This document shows positions 25,859-35,560 of a stretch of DNA of 64,000 nt, piece by piece. The position numbers were made by a program, and so were the translations under genes. Position 1 is the stretch's first letter; each line of letters starts with the position of its first letter. The stretch spans positions 496,001-560,000 of the forward strand of contig CAVZPR010000001.1 of NCBI GenBank assembly GCA_963777285.1. Reading direction: 5' to 3'. The stretch comes from JAFARE01 sp963777285 (GTDB lineage Bacteria > Chloroflexota > Dormibacteria > Aeolococcales > Aeolococcaceae). The notes below the pieces were generated by a model. That model was not told the origin of the DNA, made no database searches, and saw only the letters and a program-made list of their open reading frames with translations.

Positions 25859-28195
25859 ATGCCCAGCCGCCTGATCATCGTCGAGTCGCCCAGCAAGGCC
25901 AGGACGCTCTCCCGCTTCCTGGGATCGGACTACACCGTCCTGGCCTCGATGGGCCACGTGCGCGATCTGCCCAAGTCCAAGATCGGCGTCGACGTCGACG
26001 CGGGCTTCACGCCCCAGTACGAGGTCATCAAGGGCAAGGAGAAGCAGATCCGCGACCTGCGGGCCGCGGCGCGCAAGGCGCAGAGCACGCTGCTCGCCGC
26101 CGACCCGGACCGCGAAGGCGAGGCGATCGCCTGGCACCTGGCGGCGGCGCTCGGCCTGCACGATCCCGACCGGATCGTCTTCCACGAGATCACCAAGCCG
26201 GCCGTCGACGCGGCGCTGGCGCACCCGCGCAAGATCGACCGCTCCCTGGTCGCGGCGCAGGAGGCGCGGCGGGTCATCGACCGGCTGGTCGGGTACCGCC
26301 TGTCGCCGCTCCTGTGGCGCAAGGTGCGCGCCGGTCTCAGCGCCGGCCGGGTGCAGTCGGTTGCGGTGCGGCTCGTGGTCGACCGCGAAGCCGAGATCGA
26401 TGCGTTCGTGCCCGTCGAGTCGTGGACCGTCGACGCAGTTCTAGTCAAAGATGGCAGCAATCAGTTCCGCGCGCGTCTGGTGGGGCGGCGTGCCGGTGAC
26501 GGTCCGGAAGGCGCCACGGACGACACGGCGGACAAGCTCGAGCTGGGCAGCGAGGCCGAGGCTCGCGAGGTCACGGAAGCGCTGGCCCTGGGTGATGGTG
26601 GCGTGGCCACGGAGCGGACGCCACCCTTCGTGGTGCGCTCGGTCGAGGTCAAGGAGACGTCGCGAAGCGCGCCGGCGCCCTACACCACGAGCGCGATGCA
26701 GCAGGACGCGAGCACGCGCCTGCGCATGTCGCCCAAGCGCACCATGAGCCTGGCGCAGGAGCTGTACGAGGGCGTCGACCTCGGCAGCGCCGGATCGACC
26801 GGCCTGATCACCTACATGCGCACCGATTCCACGCGAATCAGCGACCTGGCTCGCGCTGAGACGGCGCGCCACATCACGCGCGAGTTCGGCAAGGAGTACG
26901 TGCGTACCGGCGCGCCGCGGCAGAAGCAGGCGCAGAACGTGCAGGACGCGCACGAGGCGATCAGGCCCACCGACGTGACGCGCACGCCGGAATCCATAAG
27001 CTCGCATCTGTCGCCGCCGCAGCTGCGCCTCTACGACCTCATCTGGCGGCGCTACGTGGCCAGTCAGATGAGCGCGGCGCGGTTCCTCAACACGCGGGCC
27101 ACGATCGACGCGGCGCAGTTCGTGTTTCGTGCCAGCGGGTCGGTGGTGACGTTCGACGGCTTCCAGCGGGTCTGGAAGCGCGACGAAGACAAGGACAAGG
27201 AGGAGACGCTGCCGGCGCTCGCGGAGCGCGACGCCCTCACGTGCGTGCAGGTGCTTGCTGAGCAGCACTTCACGCAGCCGCCGCCGCGATACACGGAGGC
27301 GTCGCTGATCAAGGAGCTGGAGGAGCGCGGCATCGGCCGCCCGTCCACCTATGCCCCGACCGTGGAGACGATCCAGGAACGCAACTACGTGCGCCAGGAG
27401 GAGCGTCGTCTGCATCCCACGGAGCTGGGCAAGACCGTCGATGCCGTGCTGCGCAGCAACTTCCCGGACATCGTCGACGTGGCATTCACCGCCGAGCTGG
27501 AGAAGCGTCTGGACGGTGTCGAGGAGGGAAGGCGGCAGTACGAGCCCACCGTGCGCGAGTGGTACGAGCCCTTCGCCGAGACCGTGGCCCGGGCCGAGAC
27601 CTCGATGCAGCGCGTCAAGGTGCCGGCGCGGGAGACGGGCGAGACCTGTCCCGAGTGCGAGATCGGCCAGCTGGTGGTGCGCGAGGGCAAGTACGGCGAG
27701 TTCACCGGCTGCTCGCGATTCCCCGAGTGCACGTACATAAAGGACAAGCGCAGCTCCGAGGCCCAGCCCACCGGAGAGGCCTGCCCGCGCTGCGCCAGGC
27801 CGCTGGTCACGCGCCAAGGGCGCCGCGGGCCGTTCGTCGGCTGCTCGGGGTATCCAGAGTGCACGTACATCAAGAGCGACCGCACCGCGGCGGGCGGGGA
27901 CGCGCAGCCCGAGGAGGACCTCGGCGCCTGCCCGGAGTGCGGCAAGCCGCTGCGGCGGCGCGCCGGCCGGCGCGGCCCCTTCGTGGGCTGCAGCGGCTTC
28001 CCCGGCTGCCGCTACATCCAGCCGGGAGCGGCGGGCGCGTCGAGCGCGCGACCTGCGCCGGAACCCACCGGCGAGGAGTGCCCGGAGTGCGGCAAGCCGC
28101 TGGTGCGGCGTCAGGGCCGCTACGGCGCGTTCGTCAGCTGCTCGGGATACCCGCAGTGCCGCTACCGCCCGCCCAAGGGAATTCCGGCCGCATGA
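25859..28195 (+). CDS. topA: DNA topoisomerase I
   Basis: Type IA topoisomerase relaxing negative supercoils. 778 aa. Toprim domain: LIIVESPSKARTLSRFLG and AADPDREGEAIAWHL. Domain II/III segments include ARRVIDRLVGYRLSPLLW and SAGRVQSVAVRLVVDREAEI. The active-site Tyr is in GLITYMRTDSTRIS (about residue 318). IGRPSTYAPTVETIQ is normal. The C-terminus has four C4 zinc modules (CPECEIGQL, CPRCARPLV, CPECGKPLR, CPECGKPLV), more than E. coli's three. Ends with ATGA overlap into hslV. Confidence 0.97.
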   Translation: MPSRLIIVESPSKARTLSRFLGSDYTVLASMGHVRDLPKSKIGVDVDAGFTPQYEVIKGKEKQIRDLRAAARKAQSTLLAADPDREGEAIAWHLAAALGLHDPDRIVFHEITKPAVDAALAHPRKIDRSLVAAQEARRVIDRLVGYRLSPLLWRKVRAGLSAGRVQSVAVRLVVDREAEIDAFVPVESWTVDAVLVKDGSNQFRARLVGRRAGDGPEGATDDTADKLELGSEAEAREVTEALALGDGGVATERTPPFVVRSVEVKETSRSAPAPYTTSAMQQDASTRLRMSPKRTMSLAQELYEGVDLGSAGSTGLITYMRTDSTRISDLARAETARHITREFGKEYVRTGAPRQKQAQNVQDAHEAIRPTDVTRTPESISSHLSPPQLRLYDLIWRRYVASQMSAARFLNTRATIDAAQFVFRASGSVVTFDGFQRVWKRDEDKDKEETLPALAERDALTCVQVLAEQHFTQPPPRYTEASLIKELEERGIGRPSTYAPTVETIQERNYVRQEERRLHPTELGKTVDAVLRSNFPDIVDVAFTAELEKRLDGVEEGRRQYEPTVREWYEPFAETVARAETSMQRVKVPARETGETCPECEIGQLVVREGKYGEFTGCSRFPECTYIKDKRSSEAQPTGEACPRCARPLVTRQGRRGPFVGCSGYPECTYIKSDRTAAGGDAQPEEDLGACPECGKPLRRRAGRRGPFVGCSGFPGCRYIQPGAAGASSARPAPEPTGEECPECGKPLVRRQGRYGAFVSCSGYPQCRYRPPKGIPAA

Positions 28196-28764
28196 CGCGC
28201 GCCCACGCGACCACGATCGTCGCAGTCAAGCGGCGCGGCCGCGTTGCCGTCGCCGGCGACGGCCAGGTCACGGTCGGCGACGTGGTGATGAAGCAGCACG
28301 CCTCGAAGGTGCGCCGCCTCTTCCACGACCAGGTGGTGTGCGGCTTCGCCGGCGCCGTCGCCGACGCTCTGACGCTGTTCGACAAGTTCGAGCAGCACCT
28401 GGAGAAGCACCAGGGCAACCTGCTCCGCGCCGCGGTCGGCCTGAGCAAGGAGTGGCGCACCGACAGGTACCTGCGCCACCTCGAGGCGCAGCTGATCGCG
28501 GCCAGTGGCGACCGCCTGCTGGTGCTCAGCGGCGACGGCGAGGTGATCGAACCCGATGACAACGACGGCATCGCCGCCATCGGCAGCGGCGGCGCGTACG
28601 CCCACGCGGCGGCGAGGGCGCTGCTGGACAACACCGACCTCGACGCCGAGGAGATCGCCCGCCGCGCTCTGGAGATCGCCGCCAGGCTCTGCATCTACAC
28701 CAACGACGCGATCACCGTCGAGACGTTGAGCGCCGAGTCCGTGGCGCAGGCCGCGGCGCGATGA
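28192..28764 (+). CDS. hslV: HslV/ClpQ proteasome-like peptidase
   Basis: N-terminal-nucleophile peptidase that forms the HslUV complex. 190 aa. It begins MTRAHATTIVAVKRRG, then AGDGQVTVGDVVMKQHASKVRRL, GFAGAVADALTLFDKFE and the end IYTNDAITVETL. The five extra N-terminal residues before TTIV match the layout of Bacillus ClpQ (MSSFHATTIFAV), whose Ser2 is the nucleophile after Met removal. Here residue 2 is Thr, so T2 or, after processing, T7 could act. Coupled to topA and hslU by ATGA overlaps. Confidence 0.95.
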   Translation: MTRAHATTIVAVKRRGRVAVAGDGQVTVGDVVMKQHASKVRRLFHDQVVCGFAGAVADALTLFDKFEQHLEKHQGNLLRAAVGLSKEWRTDRYLRHLEAQLIAASGDRLLVLSGDGEVIEPDDNDGIAAIGSGGAYAHAAARALLDNTDLDAEEIARRALEIAARLCIYTNDAITVETLSAESVAQAAAR

Positions 28765-30288
28765 CCTCGCCCACGGGACCGCGTCGCGGTGCGCTGGCGA
28801 CGGCGACGATCAGCCACGCGCCGCCCCCTGAGACGGTGCCCACCGAGCTCGATGAGCCCGCGTCGGAGACGTCCGGCGGCGGTCGCGCGGAGGACGTGGT
28901 CGACGCCGTCGCCGCCGAGGAGCTGCGTCCCGTCGACGTGGTGCGTCGCCTCGACGAGTACATCATCGGGCAGCACGCAGCCAAGCGCGCCGTAGCGATC
29001 GCGCTGCGCAACCGCGTGCGCCGCCAGCGCCTTCCCGAGGACCTGCGCGAGGAGGTGCTGCCCAAGAACATCCTCATGATCGGGCCGACCGGCGTGGGCA
29101 AGACGGAGATCGCCCGTCGCGTGGCGCGTCTGACGTCGTCGCCATTCCTCAAGGTCGAGGCGACCAAGTTCACCGAGGTCGGCTACGTGGGACGTGACGT
29201 CGAGTCGATCGTGCGCGACCTGCTGGAGCAGACCATCACCGAGGTGCACGACGACCGCATGGCCGAGGTGGAGGACCAGGCCAAGGAGCTGGCGACTGGG
29301 CGCATCGCCGACACCATGCTCGACGCGGAGGACCGCCGCGCCGTGGACGCCGGCCGCGCCGAGGCAGCTCCTGCCGCATCCGACGACCCCGCGGTGCGCC
29401 GCCGGCGCCGGGCTCGCCGCCGCCGTCTGCTCGCGCCGGCTCGCCTCCGGCGCGCTCGAGACAACTCCGGTGGACATCGAGGTCGAGGAGCCGTTCCAGC
29501 CCGCGTTCGAGGGGTTCTCGGGCACCGGGCTGGAGGAGGTCGGCGTCTCGCTTTCGGACTTCTTCTCGCAGCTGGCTCCGCCGCGCAAGCGGCAAAAGCG
29601 CATGAGCGTCGCCGACGCGCGCACCGTGCTCGTGCAGGAGGAGACCGACCGGCTCATCGACATGGACCGCGTGTACGACGACGCAATCCGGCTCGTCGAA
29701 GACGACGGCATCGTCTTCATCGACGAGGTGGACAAGATCGCGGGACGCGCGTCCGACCACGGGCCCGACGTCAGCGGCGAGGGCGTGCAGCGCGACCTGC
29801 TGCCGATCCTCGAAGGGTCGACGGTGCACACGCGCTACGGGCCGGTGCACACCGACCACATCCTGTTCATCGCGGCCGGCGCGTTCACCGTGGCGCGGCC
29901 CAGCGAGCTGATCCCTGAATTCCAGGGACGCTTTCCCATTCGCGTGGAGCTCAGCGCGCTCAGCGAGCGCGACCTGGAGCGCATCCTCACCGAGCCGGGC
30001 AACGCGCTGACGCGGCAGTACACGGCACTGCTCGGCACCGAGGGCGTCGATCTGCAGTTCTCCACGGATGGCATTGCCGAGTTGGCCCGGCAGGCGCACC
30101 GCGTCAACGAGGACGACGAGAACATCGGCGCGCGGCGCCTCTTCACGATCATGGAGAAGGTGCTCGAGGACGTCTCCTTCCGCGCGGAGGACCACGCCGG
30201 CAGCACGGTGACCGTCGACGCGCCCTACGTGGCGCAGCGCCTCACCGACCTGGTGCGCAACACCGACCTGCGCAGGTACGTGCTGTAG
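28761..30288 (+). pseudogene. hslU: HslU/ClpY AAA+ ATPase, frameshifted in the I-domain
   Basis: Unfoldase partner of HslV. Frame 1 gives an extra N-terminus of about 50 residues, then RPVDVVRRLDEYIIGQHAAK, Walker A GPTGVGKTEIARR and the pore loop EVGYVGRDVES. It becomes Arg-rich nonsense after about 29395. Frame +1 takes over with LASGALETTPVDIEVEE and continues through Walker B GIVFIDEVDKIAG, EFQGRFPIRVEL, GARRLFTIMEKVLEDVSF and the terminal LRRYVL. Removing one C near 29436-29437 restores LLARLASGALE. hslV upstream is intact, so this may be a sequencing error. An internal GTG near 28897 would remove most of the extension. Confidence 0.85.
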
Positions 30289-30314
30289 CCGGAGCGCCCG
30301 ATCCCGGCTTCGTC

Positions 30315-30853
30315 GTGCGCCGTTGGCGCGCGCGGGACGCGGAGGCGCTGCACCGGGCGGTCATCGACAGCATCGAACACCTGCGTCCCTGGATGCCGTG
30401 GATCGCCGAGGAGCCGCTGAGCGTGGCGGAGCGTCGCGCCCTGCTGCAGCGCTGGGAGCAGGAATGGGACGGCGGTGGCGACCGGGTCTACGGCATGTTC
30501 GCCGGCGACGCGGTCGTGGTGGATGCGGGCTGCATCATCGTCTCGGCCCGGGCGCGCTGGAGATCGGCTACTGGGTGCGCGCGGGCCGCACCGGAATGGG
30601 CTTCGCCACCGCCGCGGCGGCGCGCCTGACCGACGATGCCTTCGCTCTGCCGGGCGTCGAGCGTGTCGAGATCCGTCACGACCGCGCCAACGTCGCCAGC
30701 TCCAGGGTTCCGCAGAAGCTGGGCTACGAGCCGGCGGGCGAGCTGCGCGTCGAGCGGGACACGCCGGCGGCCACAGGGGTGCGGCTCGTGTGGCGCATGA
30801 CGCGTCCGCGATGGCGCGCTCGCGGGCGCGGCGCGCCCCCGCTGATACACTGA
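30315..30853 (+). pseudogene. GNAT acetyltransferase (RimJ/RimL type), frameshifted
   Basis: Small N-acetyltransferase of the ribosomal-protein-alanine type; substrate unknown. GTG 30315 starts VRRWRARDAEALHRAVIDSI, then HLRPWMPWIAEEPLS and DAGCII. After about 30539 the sense continues in the -1 frame as RLGPGALEIGYWVRAGRTGMG (acetyl-CoA loop), followed by VEIRHDRANVASSRVPQKLGYE to the stop at 30853. One missing base (for example a C after ATCATC) explains it. It follows hslU by 26 bases and is not part of the conserved order, so it is a local insertion. Confidence 0.8.
30846..30851 (+). promoter_or_regulatory. possible -10 box (TACACT) for rpsB-tsf
   Basis: TGATACACTG (30843-30852) is the same decamer seen upstream of comM. 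It sits at the end of the GNAT gene and predicts a leader of about 100 bases before rpsB. That leader (to 30958) holds no reading frame; it could carry an S2 autoregulatory structure, which I could not confirm. Confidence 0.4.
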
Positions 30854-30958
30854 GCCCATCACACACGCCTGGAAGATGTCGACGGCAGGTGCCCGGACGG
30901 GTCGCCGCGGCGCGTGACACCAGGCGGAGGCCCACACCCAGAAGAGGAGGCACGGCCC

Positions 30959-31905
<947 letters not shown>

Positions 31906-31906
<1 letters not shown>

Positions 31907-32544
31907 TGGCCGGCGTGACAGCGGCGCAGGTCAAGGCGCTGCGCGATCTGACCGGCGCCGGGATGATGGACGCCAAGCGTGCGCTGCAGGATGCGGGCGG
32001 CGACGTCGAGAAGGCGAAGGACCTGCTGCGCGCAAAGGGGCTGGCCCGCGCCGCGGACAAGGCGGGCCGTGCCACGCGAGAAGGCGTGATCGAGGCGTAC
32101 ATCCACCACTCGGGCGGCATCGCCAAGCAGGGCGCGCTGGTTGAGCTCGACTGCGAGTCCGACTTTGTCGCCAAGACCGACGACTTCCGCCACCTGGCGC
32201 ACGCGCTGGCGCTGCAGGTGGTGGGCGCGTCGCCGCTGTACGTGCGCCGCGAGGACGTCCCCGCCGAGTTGGTGGAGCGAGAGAAGGCGGTGTACCGCGA
32301 GCAGGTCGCGGGCAAGCCGGAGAACATCGTCGCCAAGATCCTCGAGGGCAAGCTCAGCGACTTCTACTCGAAGATCTGTCTGCTCGAGCAGCCCTGGATC
32401 AAGGACGACAAGCGGCGCGTCGGCGACCTCGTCACCGAGGCCGTCGCCAAGCTGAAGGAGAACATCACGGTGGCACGCTTCGCTCGCTTCGCCGTCGGTG
32501 AGGAGCCCGCCGGCGCCGACCACGACGGGGCGGCCGCCGGGTGA
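31906..32544 (+). CDS. tsf: elongation factor Ts
   Basis: Nucleotide exchange factor for EF-Tu. 212 aa, the short form with one core subdomain rather than the 280+ aa two-subdomain form. N-terminal UBA part VTAAQVKALRDLTGAGMMDAKRAL contains the TDF-region equivalent further on: GALVELDCESDFVAKTDDF. Also GKPENIVAKILEGKLSDFYSK, LEQPWIKDD and ITVARFARFAVGE. Co-transcribed with rpsB as in most bacteria. Confidence 0.95.
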
Positions 32545-33335
32545 CCACCGGCGTCGCCGGCATGAACATCGCCGAGCTCTCAGGGCGCGCCCGCGACGGA
32601 CGCGTACCGGTGTTCAAGCGCGTGGTGCTCAAGCTCGGCGGCGAAGCGCTCCTGGGCAACGCCGCGTATGGGATCGACCAGGCGGCGGCGCAGCGCATCG
32701 CCCAGCAGTTGCGGCACGTGCACGAGCGTGGCGTGCAGGTGGCGATCGTCGTGGGTGGCGGCAACATCGTGCGCGGCATCGAGGCCAGCGAACACGGCAT
32801 CGACCGCGTGACCGGCGACTACATGGGGATGCTGGCCACGGTCATCAACGCGCTGGCGCTGCGCGACGCCATCGAGCAGCTCGACATGCAGTGTCGCGTG
32901 CAGAGCGCAATCGCGATGCAGCAGGTCGCGGAACCGTTCATCCCCCGGCGCGCCATCCGCCACCTGGAGAAGGGTCGCGTGGTCATCCTCGCCGCGGGCA
33001 CGGGCAATCCGTTCTTCACCACGGACACCACCGCCGCGCTGCGAGCGGCTGAGATCGGTGCGGAGGTGCTGCTCAAGGCAACCAAGGTCGACGGCATCTA
33101 CACCGCGGACCCCCACAAGGACCAGAGCGCCACGCGGCTCGGACACCTCACGTATCTCGACGTGCTCAACCGCGGCCTGGCGATCATGGACAGCACGGCG
33201 CTCACGCTGTGCATGGACAACCGCATGCCCATCATCGTGTTCGACCTCTTCGCCGAGGGCAACATCGAGCGCGTGATCCTGGGGGAGCCGATCGGCACCC
33301 GCGTCGACGCCGGCGGAGCGGGCGGTGCCGGCTGA
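32541..33335 (+). CDS. pyrH: UMP kinase PyrH
   Basis: Phosphorylates UMP to UDP; amino-acid-kinase fold. 264 aa. Motifs: KRVVLKLGGEALLG, VAIVVGGGNIVRG, GDYMGMLATVINALALRDAIE, AAGTGNPFFTTDTTAALRA, LKATKVDGIYTADPHKD and MDNRMPIIVFDLF. GTG 32541 overlaps the tsf stop by four bases; ATG 32562 would remove seven residues and is equally possible. The C-terminus overlaps the start of frr by 11 bases. Confidence 0.94.
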   Translation: MTTGVAGMNIAELSGRARDGRVPVFKRVVLKLGGEALLGNAAYGIDQAAAQRIAQQLRHVHERGVQVAIVVGGGNIVRGIEASEHGIDRVTGDYMGMLATVINALALRDAIEQLDMQCRVQSAIAMQQVAEPFIPRRAIRHLEKGRVVILAAGTGNPFFTTDTTAALRAAEIGAEVLLKATKVDGIYTADPHKDQSATRLGHLTYLDVLNRGLAIMDSTALTLCMDNRMPIIVFDLFAEGNIERVILGEPIGTRVDAGGAGGAG

Positions 33336-33921
33336 CCGCACCAAGGCGGAAGAAGCGCAGGCCGCCATCAACCAGCGGGTCGCCGACGCCAAGGCGCGCA
33401 TGGAGAAGAGCATCGAGGCGCTGCACAAGGAGCTGATGACCGTGCGCACCGGCAGGGCGTCGCCGGCGCTGGTGGAGCGCCTGCACGTCGACTACTACGG
33501 CTCACCGACACCGCTGCAGAGCCTGGCGGGCATCAGCGCTCCCGACGCCGGCCAGCTGGTCATCTCACCGTACGACCGCAACGCGATCTCGGCGATCGAG
33601 AAGGCGATCCAGCGCAGCGAGCTGGGGCTCAACCCCAGCAACGACGGCCAGGTCATCCGCATCGCGATCCCGCAGCTCAACGAGGAGCGCCGCCGCGAGC
33701 TGGTCAAGGTGGTGCACCGCCGCACCGAGGAGGCGCGCGTCGCGGTGCGCAACATCCGCCGCGACGAGGTGGAGCACCTGCGCCGCGTGGAGAAAGAGGG
33801 CCACGTCAGCAAGGACGAGGTCGAAGCCAAGCTCGCCGAGATCCAGAAGGTGACCGACCTGCACGTCGCCAAGGTCGACGAGGCGGAGAAGAAGAAGGAG
33901 GCTGAGATCCTCGAGGTGTGA
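33325..33921 (+). CDS. frr: ribosome recycling factor
   Basis: Splits post-termination ribosomes with EF-G. 198 aa. After an N-terminus of about 13 residues, the family pattern is clear: KARMEKSIEALHKELMTVRT, GRASPALVERLHVDYYGS, TPLQSLAGIS, NPSNDGQVIRIAIPQLNEER and the helical tail ending EAEILEV. GTG 33325 lies inside the pyrH 3' end, and the C-terminus overlaps uppS by four bases. Confidence 0.95.
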   Translation: MPADRTKAEEAQAAINQRVADAKARMEKSIEALHKELMTVRTGRASPALVERLHVDYYGSPTPLQSLAGISAPDAGQLVISPYDRNAISAIEKAIQRSELGLNPSNDGQVIRIAIPQLNEERRRELVKVVHRRTEEARVAVRNIRRDEVEHLRRVEKEGHVSKDEVEAKLAEIQKVTDLHVAKVDEAEKKKEAEILEV

Positions 33922-34754
33922 GCACGGCAGCCGAAACGGGCCGATCCGCCGGATCGTTCTCCCCTCACAGCACGATGCTTCGCCCACCTCCTCCTGCAGC
34001 CGTCCCCGAGCCGGCGCGGCCCGATCTGCCGCGACACATCGGCATCATCATGGACGGCAACGGGCGCTGGGCCCGGCAGCGGCACCTGCCCCGCGTCGCC
34101 GGCCACCGCGCCGGCGTGCGCGCCATCCGTCCCGTGATGGAGGCGTGCGACCAAGCCGGCGTGCACATCCTCACGCTCTACGCCTTCAGCACGGAGAACT
34201 GGTCCAGGCCGCGCCACGAGGTCACGGCGCTGATGCAGCTGTTCGGCGAGACCATCGACAGCGAGGTCGACGAGCTGGACCGGGAAGGTGTGCAGATCCG
34301 CATCCTGGGCGACAGGGCGCGGCTCAGCACGCGGCTGCAGGCGAAGGTCACGCAGGCCGAGTCGCGCACGCAGCGCAACACCAAGGCCGTGCTGAACGTG
34401 GCCATCAACTACGGCGGCCGCGGCGAGATCGTGGAGGCCGTGCGAGAGCTCGCGGCGCGGGGCGCCGACCTCACCGCCCTGAGCCAGGAGATGCTGAGCC
34501 GCGAGCTCTACACCGCCGGCCTGCCCGATCCCGACCTCATCATCCGCACCGCCGGCGAGCTGCGCATCAGCAACTTCCTGCTGTGGCAGGCGGCGTACGC
34601 CGAGCTGTACGTCACCGACACGCTCTGGCCCGACTTCGGCGAGGCTGCGCTGCACGACGCCCTGCGCGACTTCTCCAGCCGCGAGCGCAAGTTCGGCGCC
34701 GTCCCCGAGCGCACGCCGTCCCCCCTCGACGTCCTGCACGCATCGCCTGCTTGA
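33918..34754 (+). CDS. uppS: isoprenyl transferase (undecaprenyl diphosphate synthase)
   Basis: Cis-prenyltransferase making the lipid carrier for cell-wall synthesis. 278 aa with about 38 extra N-terminal Pro/Ala-rich residues before HIGIIMDGNGRWARQR. The catalytic Asp (MDGNGRWA), GHRAGVRAIR, LTLYAFSTENWSRP and C-terminal RTAGELRISNFLLWQAAYAE plus FTDTLWPDF-like VTDTLWPDF are all present. GTG start overlaps frr; TGATG overlap with cdsA. Fits with dxr and ispG downstream, which supply isoprenoid precursors. Confidence 0.93.
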   Translation: MSTAAETGRSAGSFSPHSTMLRPPPPAAVPEPARPDLPRHIGIIMDGNGRWARQRHLPRVAGHRAGVRAIRPVMEACDQAGVHILTLYAFSTENWSRPRHEVTALMQLFGETIDSEVDELDREGVQIRILGDRARLSTRLQAKVTQAESRTQRNTKAVLNVAINYGGRGEIVEAVRELAARGADLTALSQEMLSRELYTAGLPDPDLIIRTAGELRISNFLLWQAAYAELYVTDTLWPDFGEAALHDALRDFSSRERKFGAVPERTPSPLDVLHASPA

Positions 34755-35560
34755 TGAACCTGCTGCTCCGGGTCGTCTCCGGGGCGATCCTCCTGGCGGT
34801 GCTGGCCGCGGTGCTCCTCCTGGGCACGCCCTGGCTGGCCGCGCTGATCGGCGCCGGCACCGTCGTCGGCGCCTGGGAGTTCGCCGGGCTGGCGGGGCGG
34901 ATCGGGCTGCCCCCCGCGCGCTGGCTGCTGCTGCCGCTGGCGCTCTGGTTGGCGGTGCGCTACGCGCTGCCCCCGTCCTGGCAGCCCGCCGAGTGGCCGC
35001 TCGTGGCCGCCGTCGTCGTGGGGCTGCTGGTCATGGTCGCCGGCGTGCGCCCCCTGTCAGGCTGGGTGGCTGCGCTGGGCGGCGCGCTGTACCTCGGCTT
35101 CACCCTCGGCTTCTACGTGGCCCTCTATCGCTGGCACCAGCCGGATCCCAACCACTTCGGCCTGCGCCTCGCCGCCCTGCCGGTGCTGGCGGTGGTCGCC
35201 GGCGACACCGCCGCGTACCTGCTGGGTTCGGCGCTGGGACGGCATCCGTTCTTCCGCTCCGTATCGCCTCGCAAGACGGTGGAGGGAGCCGTCGCCGGCG
35301 CCGCGGCCACCATCGTGCTGGTGGCGCTCGCCGGACCGCCGCTGGTGGGCATCGGCGCACCCGCGGGCGCCGGCCTGGGGGCGCTGATCGCCATCGCCGC
35401 CCAGGGAGGCGACCTCGTGGAGTCCGCCCTCAAGCGCCAGGCGGGGGTGAAGGACTCGTCGGGACTGATACCGGGCCACGGCGGCCTGCTGGATCGCGTG
35501 GACAGCCTGGTGCTCGTCGGGCCGGTCGTATATTGCTATCTCAAGCTGCTCGCGCTGTGA
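34754..35560 (+). CDS. cdsA: phosphatidate cytidylyltransferase CdsA
   Basis: Integral membrane enzyme making CDP-diacylglycerol from phosphatidate and CTP. 268 aa with about seven hydrophobic segments. The CDS signature is intact near the C-terminus: ESALKRQAGVKDSSGLIPG followed by HGGLLDRVDS. Also GDTAAYLLGSALGRHPFF. Start ATG overlaps the uppS stop by one base; stop overlaps the dxr GTG. Confidence 0.93.
   Translation: MNLLLRVVSGAILLAVLAAVLLLGTPWLAALIGAGTVVGAWEFAGLAGRIGLPPARWLLLPLALWLAVRYALPPSWQPAEWPLVAAVVVGLLVMVAGVRPLSGWVAALGGALYLGFTLGFYVALYRWHQPDPNHFGLRLAALPVLAVVAGDTAAYLLGSALGRHPFFRSVSPRKTVEGAVAGAAATIVLVALAGPPLVGIGAPAGAGLGALIAIAAQGGDLVESALKRQAGVKDSSGLIPGHGGLLDRVDSLVLVGPVVYCYLKLLAL

Noticed and set aside
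30852..30958. Riboswitch or S2-binding leader before rpsB
   Set aside because: About 100 bases without a reading frame, but I could not recognise a conserved motif by eye; left as part of the rpsB note.
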